Assembly: GCA_009775265.1 (NCBI GenBank)
Contig: VSPG01000002.1
Coordinates: 1-64,000, forward strand
Reading direction: 5' to 3'
Length of the DNA: 64,000 nucleotides
DNA from: Muribaculaceae bacterium
Lineage (GTDB): Bacteria; Bacteroidota; Bacteroidia; Bacteroidales; Muribaculaceae
In this document: one piece after another, positions 27,963 through 36,460 of the stretch
Layout: every line of letters begins with the position of its first letter
How positions within the stretch are numbered: the first letter of the stretch is position 1
The notes under the pieces: generated by a model
What the model was told of the DNA's origin: nothing
The model's input: only the letters and a program-made list of their open reading frames with translations
Database searches by the model: none
Program-made: the position numbers and the translations under genes

Positions 27963-27970
27963 CAAAGTTA
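27963..27970 (-). promoter_or_regulatory. -7 element of the regulatory-domain protein gene
   Basis: TAACTTTG on the minus strand lies 33 bases before the ATG at 27929. No -33 TTTG is present at standard spacing. It is back to back with the plus-strand promoter at 28013. Confidence 0.5.
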
Positions 27971-28012
27971 ACACGTGGACACGGCTTTTGACACACCGCT
28001 AAGTTAAAAAAG

Positions 28013-28043
28013 TTTTATTTATCAAAAAAAATGACTACCTTTG
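28013..28043 (+). promoter_or_regulatory. Promoter of the TonB receptor transcript
   Basis: TACCTTTG (28036-28043) is a full -7 match; TTTT sits 19 bases upstream in place of TTTG. It implies a leader of about 280 bases before the receptor ATG at 28333. Confidence 0.6.
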
Positions 28044-28332
28044 CGGCATATTCGGAGGTACTTTACGTTCCTCCGCCGCGCTTTAAAGCGCGCCAGGTAC
28101 AATTCTAACACTTTGTTGCATACAAGGTAACAGAAATTCCGCCACGAGACTGGCGACGAACACAAAGGCTTGACGACGAGGCACATCGCAGCATAGGCTG
28201 CGCATTTAATGCTCGACGGACTCGAGAGTCCACCCCACCCCGACGGCCGCCGCGACGAGTTCGTGTGAAAATACGGTGCAAAATACAATAAACCATATAT
28301 TTTCATATTTCTTAATCCCAAGCAACTTCAGT
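28044..28332 (+). other. Long hairpin-rich 5' leader
   Basis: No protein gene is convincing here. Several stems are visible in order: 28053-28075 (CGGAGG/CCTCCG), a 16-base palindrome at 28077-28092, a CGCCA/TGGCG hairpin near 28140-28155, a GCAGC/GCTGC hairpin near 28190-28203, and GGACT/AGTCC near 28220-28233. I could not match it to the TPP, cobalamin or SAM riboswitch signatures. It may be an unrecognised regulatory leader or contain an sRNA. Confidence 0.45.
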
Positions 28333-31062
28333 ATGAAGAGACTATTTCTCTTAACCTGTGCAATTTGGATTTCCTGCATGGCAGCCATGAGCGCCAGCGC
28401 AGCGGTGAAAGTCACCGGCCAAGTTGTCGACGATCAGGACGAGCCGATTATCGGCGCCTCAGTAACGGTGCCGGGAAGCAATGCCGCAGCAGTCACCGAC
28501 ATTGACGGCCACTTCACCCTCAGCGTCCCTGACAACGCCAAGAACATCAAAATCAGCTACATCGGTTTCAAAAGCGCAGAGCGCAAAGTAGCAAAAGACC
28601 TCGGCGTAATCAAACTCGAAACCGACAACACCCTGCTCAACGACGTCATCGTGACCCAGTCCATCGGTAAGACACGCGTCACCCCCGTGGCCATGAGCAA
28701 TGTGGACCAGGCCACTATCGACCTCAAGCTCGGACAGCAGGAATTCCCCGAAATCCTTAAGACCACTCCCGGCGTGTACACCAACAAGCAGGGCGGCGGC
28801 TACGGCGATGCCGAAACCCGCATGCGCGGCTTCAAGAGCCAGTGGGTGGCCGTGACAGTGAACGGCGTTCCTGTCAACGACATGGAGAACGGCAACGTAT
28901 ACTGGAGCAACTGGGCCGGCCTCAGCGACGTCACATCCAACATCCAGACACAACGCGGCCTCGGCGCATCCATTCTTTCCACGCCCTCTATCGGCGGCAC
29001 CATCGCAATCACAACGCGCACCCTCGACGTCGACCGTGGCGGCAGCCTTTGGTACGGCATGGGCAACGACGGCATGAACCAGTACGGCTTCAAACTCTCC
29101 ACAGGCGTGATGAAGAACGGCTGGGCCGTTACCGTGCTCGGCGCACACCGCTGGGGCGACGGCTACATCCAGGGCACAGCCTACAGCGGCTACAACTGGT
29201 TCTTCAACGTGTCGAAGCGCATCAACGAAAAGCATGAAATCTCCCTCACCGGCATGGGCGCCCCCCAGACCCACGACCAGCGCGATAACCTTTACGGCGG
29301 TCTCACCGTGGAAGGATGGCAGGGCGTGCGCAATTACATGGGTGACGAAAGCCCCTACCGCTACAACCCCATCTACGGCTACGACAACGAAGGCCGCGAA
29401 CGCACGTCCAAGCGCAATGTCTACCACAAGCCGCAGTTCACGCTGCGCCATATGTGGCAGATTGACAACACATCGTCGTGGGCCACTTCCGTCTATGCCT
29501 CCATTTCCTCCGGCTACGGCTATAACGGCCAGGGACGCACAAGCACAATGCGCAACTGGTGGAACGGTGCAAACAGCGGCCAGCTGAGTACCAAATTCCG
29601 TCGCCCCGACGGCACATTCGACTACGGCGCGATTCAGGACATGAACGCCGAAAGCACCACCGGTTCGAATATGGTGATGAGCAAGAGCAACAACAGCCAC
29701 CAGTGGTACGGACTCGTGTCGAACTACAAGAAATTCTGGGACATGAAGAACGGCGACCGCCTCGCAGTCACCGGCGGTGTCGACTTCCGCTACTATGTGG
29801 GCGACCACAACAACGAAATCATCGACCTCTATGACGGCGAATACTACATGGACGACGCTGACCGCGCGTCCGTCAACCCCAAAGACAACGCCGCAGCCGC
29901 CGACCCCAACTGGAAATACGAACACCTCGGCGTAGGCGACATCGTGTATCGCGACTTCAAAGGCTATACCCTTCAGGAAGGCATCTACGGACAGATGGAA
30001 TACACCATGCTCGACAAGAAACTCAACCTCGTGCTCTCCGGCGCGGTGTCCAACACCGCCTACTGGCGCGACGACCATTTCTACTATGACGACGAACACT
30101 CCAAGTCGAAGAAAGTAAACTTCTGGGGCGGCCAGATCAAAGGCGGCGCCAACTACAACATCGACCGCCACAACAACGTGTTCTTCAATGTAGGCTACAT
30201 CTCCCGCGCACCCTTCTTCAAGAACGCTTTCGCTGCCTACAACACGAGCAACGTACTCAACGAAAATGCAGTGAACGAGAAAACTTTCTCGGCAGAAATA
30301 GGCTACGGCTTCTCCAGCCGCATCTTCGCCCTCACCCTCAATGCCTACTACACCAAGTGGCTCGACCGCGCCATCATGCGCTCCGGTACAATGCAGGCCA
30401 CAGAAGACCGCTATGTGCTCAACCTCCAGGGCATCGACGCACGCCACATGGGCGTGGAACTCGATTTCACCTTCAAGCCCGCCACATGGTTCGAACTCAA
30501 CGGTATGCTCTCGCTGGGCAACTGGGAATGGGTAAGCGACGCCACCGGCTACTACTACAACTCCATCGGCCAGCCCCTCGCCGTAGTCAAGGGCAACCTC
30601 GACGGCACACTCGCCTCCGGAATCTATGCCGAAGACCACGCCAAATCCACCCTTAACTACAAAGGCATCAAAGTGGACGGCTCGCCTCAGACCACAGGCG
30701 CACTCGGAGTCACATTCAAGCCTTTCAACGGCTTGCGCATCGGTGCCGACTGGGTATTCGAAAGCCGCAACTATGCCGACCAATACCTGAGCACCAGCGC
30801 TCTCAGCTTCGACAAGCCCCTCAACGTGGCACAGCCCTGGAAAATGCCCTGGGGACACACCACCGACCTCAATGCAAGCTATCGCTTCAAGATGGGCGGA
30901 TTCGACGCCATCCTCTCCGGCAGCGTAAACAACCTCTTCGACTACAACTACATCACCCACGGCCAAAGCCCGCTCACCACGGACGGCACATGGGAGAACG
31001 CCGAATTCGTGTTCTACTCTTTCGGCCGCACATATTCGATGAAGCTGCGTCTCAATTTCTAA
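28333..31062 (+). CDS. TonB-dependent receptor with carboxypeptidase-regulatory-like domain
   Basis: This 909-residue outer-membrane receptor takes up a ligand using TonB energy. The ATG at 28333 begins the signal peptide (to about residue 24). A regulatory-like sandwich follows (residues 25-105, VTGQVVDDQDEPIIGASVTV, YIGFKS). The plug domain runs to about residue 240 and the 22-strand barrel ends in an aromatic C-terminal strand (YSMKLRLNF). It is SusC-like in its N-terminus, but the next gene is not SusD-like. The ligand is unknown. The lipoprotein gene starts 21 bases downstream. Confidence 0.9.
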   Translation: MKRLFLLTCAIWISCMAAMSASAAVKVTGQVVDDQDEPIIGASVTVPGSNAAAVTDIDGHFTLSVPDNAKNIKISYIGFKSAERKVAKDLGVIKLETDNTLLNDVIVTQSIGKTRVTPVAMSNVDQATIDLKLGQQEFPEILKTTPGVYTNKQGGGYGDAETRMRGFKSQWVAVTVNGVPVNDMENGNVYWSNWAGLSDVTSNIQTQRGLGASILSTPSIGGTIAITTRTLDVDRGGSLWYGMGNDGMNQYGFKLSTGVMKNGWAVTVLGAHRWGDGYIQGTAYSGYNWFFNVSKRINEKHEISLTGMGAPQTHDQRDNLYGGLTVEGWQGVRNYMGDESPYRYNPIYGYDNEGRERTSKRNVYHKPQFTLRHMWQIDNTSSWATSVYASISSGYGYNGQGRTSTMRNWWNGANSGQLSTKFRRPDGTFDYGAIQDMNAESTTGSNMVMSKSNNSHQWYGLVSNYKKFWDMKNGDRLAVTGGVDFRYYVGDHNNEIIDLYDGEYYMDDADRASVNPKDNAAAADPNWKYEHLGVGDIVYRDFKGYTLQEGIYGQMEYTMLDKKLNLVLSGAVSNTAYWRDDHFYYDDEHSKSKKVNFWGGQIKGGANYNIDRHNNVFFNVGYISRAPFFKNAFAAYNTSNVLNENAVNEKTFSAEIGYGFSSRIFALTLNAYYTKWLDRAIMRSGTMQATEDRYVLNLQGIDARHMGVELDFTFKPATWFELNGMLSLGNWEWVSDATGYYYNSIGQPLAVVKGNLDGTLASGIYAEDHAKSTLNYKGIKVDGSPQTTGALGVTFKPFNGLRIGADWVFESRNYADQYLSTSALSFDKPLNVAQPWKMPWGHTTDLNASYRFKMGGFDAILSGSVNNLFDYNYITHGQSPLTTDGTWENAEFVFYSFGRTYSMKLRLNF

Positions 31063-31083
31063 TCCTCTCAATAGTCCATAATA

Positions 31084-33117
31084 ATGAAAAACCATATAGC
31101 TAAATCCCTGATTGCAGGCGCTGCAGTGCTCGCTCTCGCAGCTTGCGACTACAACAGCTGGAATGAAGACTATCTCGACGGCTTCGAAACACCGGACAAC
31201 ACCGACGTAAAGACCGTAGAGTACACCCTCACTGCCGCCGACTATGCCGCAGTGGCCGCCAACAAGACCAACGCGGCGCTCGCCGGAGACGCGCTCAAGG
31301 ACCAGCTTGCCAACGTGGGCAAGCTCCACCGCTTTACCGACGAGATTCCGGCTGCCGATTACATGCCGGCCTTCCTTGCTTCGACAAGCTTCCCCTACTT
31401 CTCGCTCAGCGACGGCTCGGCCGTAAAACTCACGTTCAACGTGGCCGACGCCCTGCCTGAAGAACTTGAAAAGCTCAACGCTACAGAAGCCTATACTCTT
31501 ACCACCGAAGACTATCAGACCATCTGGGACAGTGAGGAAGATTATGCCGACGCACTCGCCCCCTCACATACTCCCGAAGTAGCCATTCCCGCAGTGTTGG
31601 CCGGAAAATATCCGGATGCCGAACTCGGAGACTACGTTGTAGTGAACTACAACTGGAGCGAAACCGACCCCGTGTTCAACGCCCAGCCCACACCCGACCC
31701 CGGTTTTGAACCCACTGCAGTTCTCGGAAGCCTGGAAATGGATCAGACCGTTACCGTACGCGGATGGATCACAGGCGTGTGCGAACGCGGCTATATCGTC
31801 ACCGACGCCAGCGGCTCTGTCTTTGCCTATTATGGCGGAGGCATCGACATCGCCACCTACCCCATAGGCGCAGAAATCGAAGTGACAGCCCCCGTAAGTT
31901 CATACAACAAGGGCTGGCAGCTTGACGGCTCAAAAGTGATAAGCGAGACCGTGAACAAAAACGGCGAGCCCTATACCTACCCCGCACCCGAAGTGCTCAC
32001 AGGTTCCAAGATGGATGAACTCATCACCCGCGCTGACAACGAGCTGGCCATGTACGTGCAGATGACCGGCACCGTGGCCGTAAGCGGCAACAACATCAAC
32101 ATTGTCGTTGAAGGAGCGGAAGAAGCCAAAGGCAGCGCATATTTCTCCACAGAAGCACAGAAAGAGATGCTTACCGACAGAGCCAAAGTGACCGTTACCG
32201 GCTACTTCATTGCCGTGGCAGGCACACGCTACATGAACACCGTGGTGACCGACATCAAGACCGGTGCAGCAGCACCTGCACGCGTTGCTCAACTTGCAAG
32301 CACAGGCAAGGCACAGGCCTACTATTTCAACGGCACACGCTGGTCGAAACCCAACAATGTGACCGCACTCAGCGCCGCACAATGCAATGAGATTACCGGT
32401 AAAACCTACGGCAACCTCACCAAGGCGCAGGCCGACTATGCCCTGCCCATCTTCCTCAAGCAGACATTCCCCTATGCGCAGGCTGGCAACCAGCAGTTCA
32501 TCGTGTTCAACTGCAACGACGTGAAAGCCTACGTAGGACGCCAGTACATCTTCGACGGCGCCGAATGGGCCGAGAACGACGGCATCGAGGAAACCACCCT
32601 CCAGTTCGTGCGCCAGGGCGGTTCGTGGAAAGCTGACCCGAGCGTAGTGCTCGTACTCCCCAGCGGAAAAGGACAGGAACTCAGCGCCACCTACTACCAG
32701 GCATGCACCGACTGGGTATACGAGAACATCGACGTGCCCCTGGGCTCCACAAGCATCACCAGCGGCTTCGGCTATGTGACGTCTTTCGGCAACAACGAAT
32801 ACTACTCGGGCACTTCAGCCTACCAGAACAACGTCGACCTCCGTGCCGACAAAGCAGCAGCCCAATATCCTGAAGGCTATGCAGGCATGAGCGACGCTGA
32901 AATCGTGGCTCTGATGAAGAAACGCTTCGAGACGGAAGTGATGCCCGGCGTTCTTGCCAAGCTCCATCCGGAAGCAGCACCCATGGAAGGCGTGCAGGTG
33001 ACATACACCATCACTTTCGGCACCTACGACGGCTCCAACCACACCGAAACCATCCGTTTCGAAGTGACAGCTCCCGGAACATTCACATTCCTCGACTGCA
33101 CCTGGAACGAGGAATAA
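31084..33117 (+). CDS. Surface lipoprotein partner of the TonB receptor
   Basis: The 677-residue protein has a lipobox (LALAAC, Cys21) followed by acidic residues of the type that promote surface export in Bacteroidetes. Residues about 230-390 (VTVRGWITGV, YIVTDASGSVFAYYGG, QMTGTVAVSG) look like two OB-fold-type beta barrels as found in DUF5689-like proteins. The C-terminal 270 residues show repeated YYFNGTRW/QYIFDGAEW patterns. There is no SusD TPR fold. It shares the receptor's transcript and is followed by a strong terminator, so it probably helps bind or process the same ligand. Confidence 0.75.
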   Translation: MKNHIAKSLIAGAAVLALAACDYNSWNEDYLDGFETPDNTDVKTVEYTLTAADYAAVAANKTNAALAGDALKDQLANVGKLHRFTDEIPAADYMPAFLASTSFPYFSLSDGSAVKLTFNVADALPEELEKLNATEAYTLTTEDYQTIWDSEEDYADALAPSHTPEVAIPAVLAGKYPDAELGDYVVVNYNWSETDPVFNAQPTPDPGFEPTAVLGSLEMDQTVTVRGWITGVCERGYIVTDASGSVFAYYGGGIDIATYPIGAEIEVTAPVSSYNKGWQLDGSKVISETVNKNGEPYTYPAPEVLTGSKMDELITRADNELAMYVQMTGTVAVSGNNINIVVEGAEEAKGSAYFSTEAQKEMLTDRAKVTVTGYFIAVAGTRYMNTVVTDIKTGAAAPARVAQLASTGKAQAYYFNGTRWSKPNNVTALSAAQCNEITGKTYGNLTKAQADYALPIFLKQTFPYAQAGNQQFIVFNCNDVKAYVGRQYIFDGAEWAENDGIEETTLQFVRQGGSWKADPSVVLVLPSGKGQELSATYYQACTDWVYENIDVPLGSTSITSGFGYVTSFGNNEYYSGTSAYQNNVDLRADKAAAQYPEGYAGMSDAEIVALMKKRFETEVMPGVLAKLHPEAAPMEGVQVTYTITFGTYDGSNHTETIRFEVTAPGTFTFLDCTWNEE

Positions 33118-33135
33118 CATTCCTGAAATATACGC

Positions 33136-33172
33136 AAAAAAAACGCCGCGAACGCATCGCGGCGTTTTTTTT
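33136..33172 (+). terminator. Terminator after the receptor-lipoprotein pair
   Basis: A GC-rich stem (ACGCCGCG/CGCGGCGT) with a 7-base loop is flanked by A and T runs, including eight T on the plus strand. It lies about 20 bases after the stop. Confidence 0.9.
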
Positions 33173-33264
33173 GATTACGAGAAAACAACTTATGGCATGG
33201 TTTTTGCGTTACAAAGACTATAAGAGTTTGTCTAAACAATAGACTATGATTTGCAACTAAAAAA

Positions 33265-34593
33265 ATGGAAAACCTGAAAGAAAAAGCCCTCTCCTACCAC
33301 CAGCACCCACAACCCGGCAAAATAGCCGTCGTGCCGACCAAGCCCTATGCCGACCCCGCCGACCTGTCGCTCGCCTACTCGCCCGGCGTCGCATACCCCT
33401 GCAAAGAGATTAAGGAGAACCCTGCCGCAGTGCGGCACTACACGGGACGTTCCAATCTCGTAGCCGTAATCTCCAACGGCACGGCCGTGCTCGGCCTGGG
33501 CAATATCGGCCCTCTGGCGGCAAAGCCCGTGATGGAAGGAAAAGCCCTTCTCTTTAAAATATACGCAGGACTCGACGCATTCGACATTGAACTTGACGCC
33601 GACGACCCCGAAGCATTCATCGCTGCGGTAAAAGCCATGACTCCGACTTTCGGAGGCATAAACCTCGAAGACATCAAAGCCCCGGAATGTTTTGAAATAG
33701 AGCGCAGACTGCGCGAGGAGTGCGACATACCCGTCATGCACGACGACCAGCACGGCACAGCCATAATATCGTCGGCCGCCCTGCTCAACGCGCTTGAAAT
33801 TCAGGAAAAACGAATCGACAGCATAAAACTTGTGGTAAACGGCGCAGGAGCTGCTGCCATAGCCTGCACACGGCTATACATTGCCCTCGGCGTAAGACGC
33901 GAGAATATCGTGATGTGCGACAGCCGTGGCGTGATACGTGCCGACCGAGCCGGACTCTCAGGCGCTAAAAAAGAGTTCGCCACCGCACGAGACCTGCACA
34001 CACTCGCCGAGGCCCTAAAAGACGCCGACGTGTTTCTCGGACTCTCCGTGGCAGATGTCATGACAAAAGAAATGCTGCTATCAATGGCACCGAAGCCCAT
34101 CGTATTCGCGCTTGCAAATCCCGACCCGGAAATCGACCACGACCTCGCTCTCGCCACCCGCACCGACCTTATATTCGCCACCGGACGAAGCGATTTTTCC
34201 AATCAGATAAACAACGTGCTCGGATTCCCCTACATTTTCCGAGGCGCGCTCGACTGCGACGCGTCGGAAATAAACGAAGCCATGAAGCTCGCCGCAGCGC
34301 GTGCGGTAGCAGCCATCGCGCACGAACCCGCCACTGAGGCTCTGAAACAACTTTACCCCGACAAGTCTCTGACATTCGGACCCAAATACATTCTCCCGAA
34401 GCCGTTCGACAAACGACTGCTTCCGAAAGTTTCACGTGCTGTGGCACAGGCCGCAGACGAAAGCGGCGTGGCACGCCGTCCTCTCGCCGACCTCGACGCA
34501 TACGAACGCTGGCTGAACACACTGATCGACCGCGAAAACCGCTATCTGTCAGAACTCATGGCCCACGAAGGAGCCGAACGCCCCAAGCTATAA
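33265..34593 (+). CDS. NAD(P)-dependent malic enzyme, short form
   Basis: Malic enzyme converts malate to pyruvate and CO2. The 442-residue protein shows the N-terminal [12 protein letters not shown] motif, the metal-binding MHDDQHGTA region and the dinucleotide-binding [14 protein letters not shown]. Typical Bacteroidales MaeB proteins are near 760 residues because a phosphotransacetylase-like domain follows. Here the frame ends at the malic domain and a terminator comes 23 bases later, so the tail is absent and not lost by a nearby frameshift. It is monocistronic; the promoter is not obvious. Confidence 0.9.
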   Translation: MENLKEKALSYHQHPQPGKIAVVPTKPYADPADLSLAYSPGVAYPCKEIKENPAAVRHYTGRSNLVAVISNGTAVLGLGNIGPLAAKPVMEGKALLFKIYAGLDAFDIELDADDPEAFIAAVKAMTPTFGGINLEDIKAPECFEIERRLREECDIPVMHDDQHGTAIISSAALLNALEIQEKRIDSIKLVVNGAGAAAIACTRLYIALGVRRENIVMCDSRGVIRADRAGLSGAKKEFATARDLHTLAEALKDADVFLGLSVADVMTKEMLLSMAPKPIVFALANPDPEIDHDLALATRTDLIFATGRSDFSNQINNVLGFPYIFRGALDCDASEINEAMKLAAARAVAAIAHEPATEALKQLYPDKSLTFGPKYILPKPFDKRLLPKVSRAVAQAADESGVARRPLADLDAYERWLNTLIDRENRYLSELMAHEGAERPKL

Positions 34594-34616
34594 CGAATTA
34601 TTTTGAAACTGCGTAA

Positions 34617-34668
34617 ACACGAACTGCCCCAAAAAGTTTTTTATCTAACTTTTTGGGGCAGTTCGTGT
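34617..34668. terminator. Bidirectional terminator, 22-bp stem
   Basis: A perfect 22-bp inverted repeat (34617-34638 with 34647-34668) with an 8-base loop lies between the convergent malic enzyme and Rieske-like lipoprotein genes. AT-rich inner arms allow function on both strands. Confidence 0.9.
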
Positions 34669-34694
34669 ATTTTCTTGCAGTTATAAATGTCTTG

Positions 34695-35189
34695 TCAGCG
34701 CTGACGCACAACCATGAACTCGCCACGGCCTCCGGGACCCACCCCATAGCGGCGCAATCCCCATCCCTCTTCGGCTGCGCGTCCCGACAGAGGATGGCCA
34801 TCCAGCGAAAACACATCGAATGTGCTGTGACATACAGGGCATTCCGCCTCATGCTCATCATTGATGAACACACGCACATCGCGCTTCACCTCCACCGGGC
34901 ATGCTGCATCATAAGCTTTGGGCACACCCATGACATCACAGACAAGCCACACGCCGCCATAGCCCGTCTCCTCGATGGACGTATACGGGAAATCGGACGG
35001 AATAAGACTCTGCTTTACAAACAGACGCGCATCCATAGCGGCAGGAGTGCCGTAAAGAGTCCATTCCGCCTGCGATTTGAATGCAAGCCACACCGGCATC
35101 ATCGGCACGCGGTCATCGTCAAGATGATGACAGGACGAAAACATCATTCCGGCCAGACAAGCCGCCAAGGCGGCGATACGGGCCTTCAC
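34695..35189 (-). CDS. Rieske-like lipoprotein with altered cluster ligands
   Basis: This 164-residue lipoprotein has its lipobox at FSSC (Cys20). The C-terminal half resembles a Rieske [2Fe-2S] fold, in the order CPVE (97-100), then CPVCHS (117-122), then DGHPLSG. A true Rieske centre needs C-x-H and C-x2-H; here the first His is Val99 and the second ligand position is Cys120 followed by His121. It may bind a different metal centre or none. The GTG start overlaps the upstream stop as GTGA, so it is coupled to the 138-residue gene. Confidence 0.65.
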   Translation of the reverse strand: MKARIAALAACLAGMMFSSCHHLDDDRVPMMPVWLAFKSQAEWTLYGTPAAMDARLFVKQSLIPSDFPYTSIEETGYGGVWLVCDVMGVPKAYDAACPVEVKRDVRVFINDEHEAECPVCHSTFDVFSLDGHPLSGRAAEEGWGLRRYGVGPGGRGEFMVVRQR

Positions 35190-35602
35190 CGGCTGAGCTG
35201 GCCTATAAGAACGCCGAACTGATCGACAGCCTTCTGCATCGTGCCGCCGACCATTGGTTTGAGCACGGCAGGAATGTCAATATCGAGCGAAGCCTCCACC
35301 TCGGTCGAGGTGTCCGACACGCTTTTCATATCTACAGCTATCACCATAGGCATCGGAAGGCCTCCGGCCACGAATGCCACACGCTCGGGCGTGCGCTCCT
35401 TTACTTCAAATTTTATCTCCCCCACCTGTGCAGTCTGCATCACAATGGAGTCCGCCGTAAAACGGACATCGCCCACTTTGGCGCGTTCCGCCTCAGGAAG
35501 CTTGTCAAGAGCACCCTGCAAGCGCGTAAGGTCGGCAAACTGGGCGGCGATTTCGGCCGCCGGCTTATCTATCACAGATGGTTTTGCTTTATATGTAGCC
35601 AT
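35186..35602 (-). CDS. SRPBCC-like small protein
   Basis: The 138-residue cytosolic protein has an alternating strand pattern with VRFTADSIVMQTAQVGEIKFEVKERT and a C-terminal helix ending FGVLIGQLSR. This recalls the START/SRPBCC fold seen in polyketide cyclase-like proteins, which bind hydrophobic ligands. I know no assigned function. It lies between pyrE (62 bases upstream) and the overlapping Rieske-like lipoprotein, probably in the same transcript. Confidence 0.65.
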   Translation of the reverse strand: MATYKAKPSVIDKPAAEIAAQFADLTRLQGALDKLPEAERAKVGDVRFTADSIVMQTAQVGEIKFEVKERTPERVAFVAGGLPMPMVIAVDMKSVSDTSTEVEASLDIDIPAVLKPMVGGTMQKAVDQFGVLIGQLSR

Positions 35603-35664
35603 ATAGTGTAATCTACGGAAATGTTATATAATTCAGAAGCTGCGTTTATCAGTCAAACGTCCTC

Positions 35665-36315
35665 CTATTCGTTGTCGTTGTCGCCGGGCGTCCATGTCTC
35701 CGGGTCGTCATGCCACTCATTGAATGCCGCCACATCGGCCGGCACTATCACCTTCTGCGAAAGCGCCACGGCAAGCAGGTCGCCGTATGTGCTAAGCGCC
35801 TTGAACGGAATTCCCATCTCGTCGAAACGCTCTGCTGCGGATTCAAATTCAAAATCGAGCATAGCCACTATGCCGAGCACTTCACAACCGGCATCGCGCA
35901 ATGTCTGCGCCACAAGCAGCGAGCGGGACGCATTCGTTATCAAGTCGTTTACGACCACCACTTTATCGCCCGGTTTCAGACTGCCTTCAATAAGGTTCTC
36001 AAGACCGTGATCTTTAGGAGTCGTGCGCACATAGGCATAGGGCAGCCCAAGTTCGTCCGCCACCATGGCAGAATATGCGATAGCGCCCGTAGCCACACCG
36101 GCCACAGCGTCAGCCTCGCCGAAATGCTCCATAATAAGGCGAGCGAGCTGAATCTTTATGAATGTGCGCAGCGGCGGATACGACAGCGTCTTGCGCATAT
36201 CGGTGTACATGGGCGCGTTCCAGCCGTTGGCCCAGATGAACGAATTGTAGGGCTGAAGATTGATAGCGCTGATTTTAAGAAGTTTGCCTGCAAGCAAACG
36301 TGCCACATGTTCCAT
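35665..36315 (-). CDS. pyrE: Orotate phosphoribosyltransferase homologue with altered PRPP loop
   Basis: Over most of its 216 residues this matches Bacteroidales OPRT, which joins orotate to PRPP to make OMP: KTLSYPPLRTF, GVATGAIAYSA, RTTPKDHGLENLIEG with the catalytic-loop Lys, and the C-terminal EWHDDPETW. The PRPP-binding loop is unusual: the family pattern ED-L-I-S-T-G-G-S-S appears as VNDLITNASRS (residues 122-132), so the first acid is Asn123 and the TGG core is NAS. The gene may encode a weakened or repurposed enzyme. A near-consensus promoter precedes it. Confidence 0.85.
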   Translation of the reverse strand: MEHVARLLAGKLLKISAINLQPYNSFIWANGWNAPMYTDMRKTLSYPPLRTFIKIQLARLIMEHFGEADAVAGVATGAIAYSAMVADELGLPYAYVRTTPKDHGLENLIEGSLKPGDKVVVVNDLITNASRSLLVAQTLRDAGCEVLGIVAMLDFEFESAAERFDEMGIPFKALSTYGDLLAVALSQKVIVPADVAAFNEWHDDPETWTPGDNDNE

Positions 36316-36343
36316 ATAGTTTACACTTGAATTATTCGGACTA

Positions 36344-36374
36344 CAAAGTTACAAAAAAACACGCAAAACAGAAA
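36344..36374 (-). promoter_or_regulatory. pyrE promoter
   Basis: TTTC (36374-36371), 19 bases and TAACTTTG (36351-36344) on the minus strand, 28 bases before the ATG. The TTTC variant is the same as upstream of the hemicellulase operon. Confidence 0.65.
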
Positions 36375-36460
36375 TAGTGCGTATTTTTTTTGCCGTTTGT
36401 TAAACCTTTTTGCCAAATAGGCATCAATATAATATACACATCACATAATTACGCACGATT

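Noticed and set aside
28044..28332. TPP or cobalamin riboswitch before the TonB receptor
   Set aside because: The conserved TPP and cobalamin box sequences could not be found, although the region is structured.
28459..31329. 956-residue minus-strand frame over the TonB receptor
   Set aside because: It is antisense to a receptor with clear signal peptide, plug and barrel; strong GC third-position bias leaves the opposite frame open. Its residues show low-complexity V/A/G content.
33265..34620. Frameshifted full-length MaeB
   Set aside because: No PTA-like sequence remains after the stop; a terminator stem begins within 25 bases, so the short form is not a nearby frameshift.
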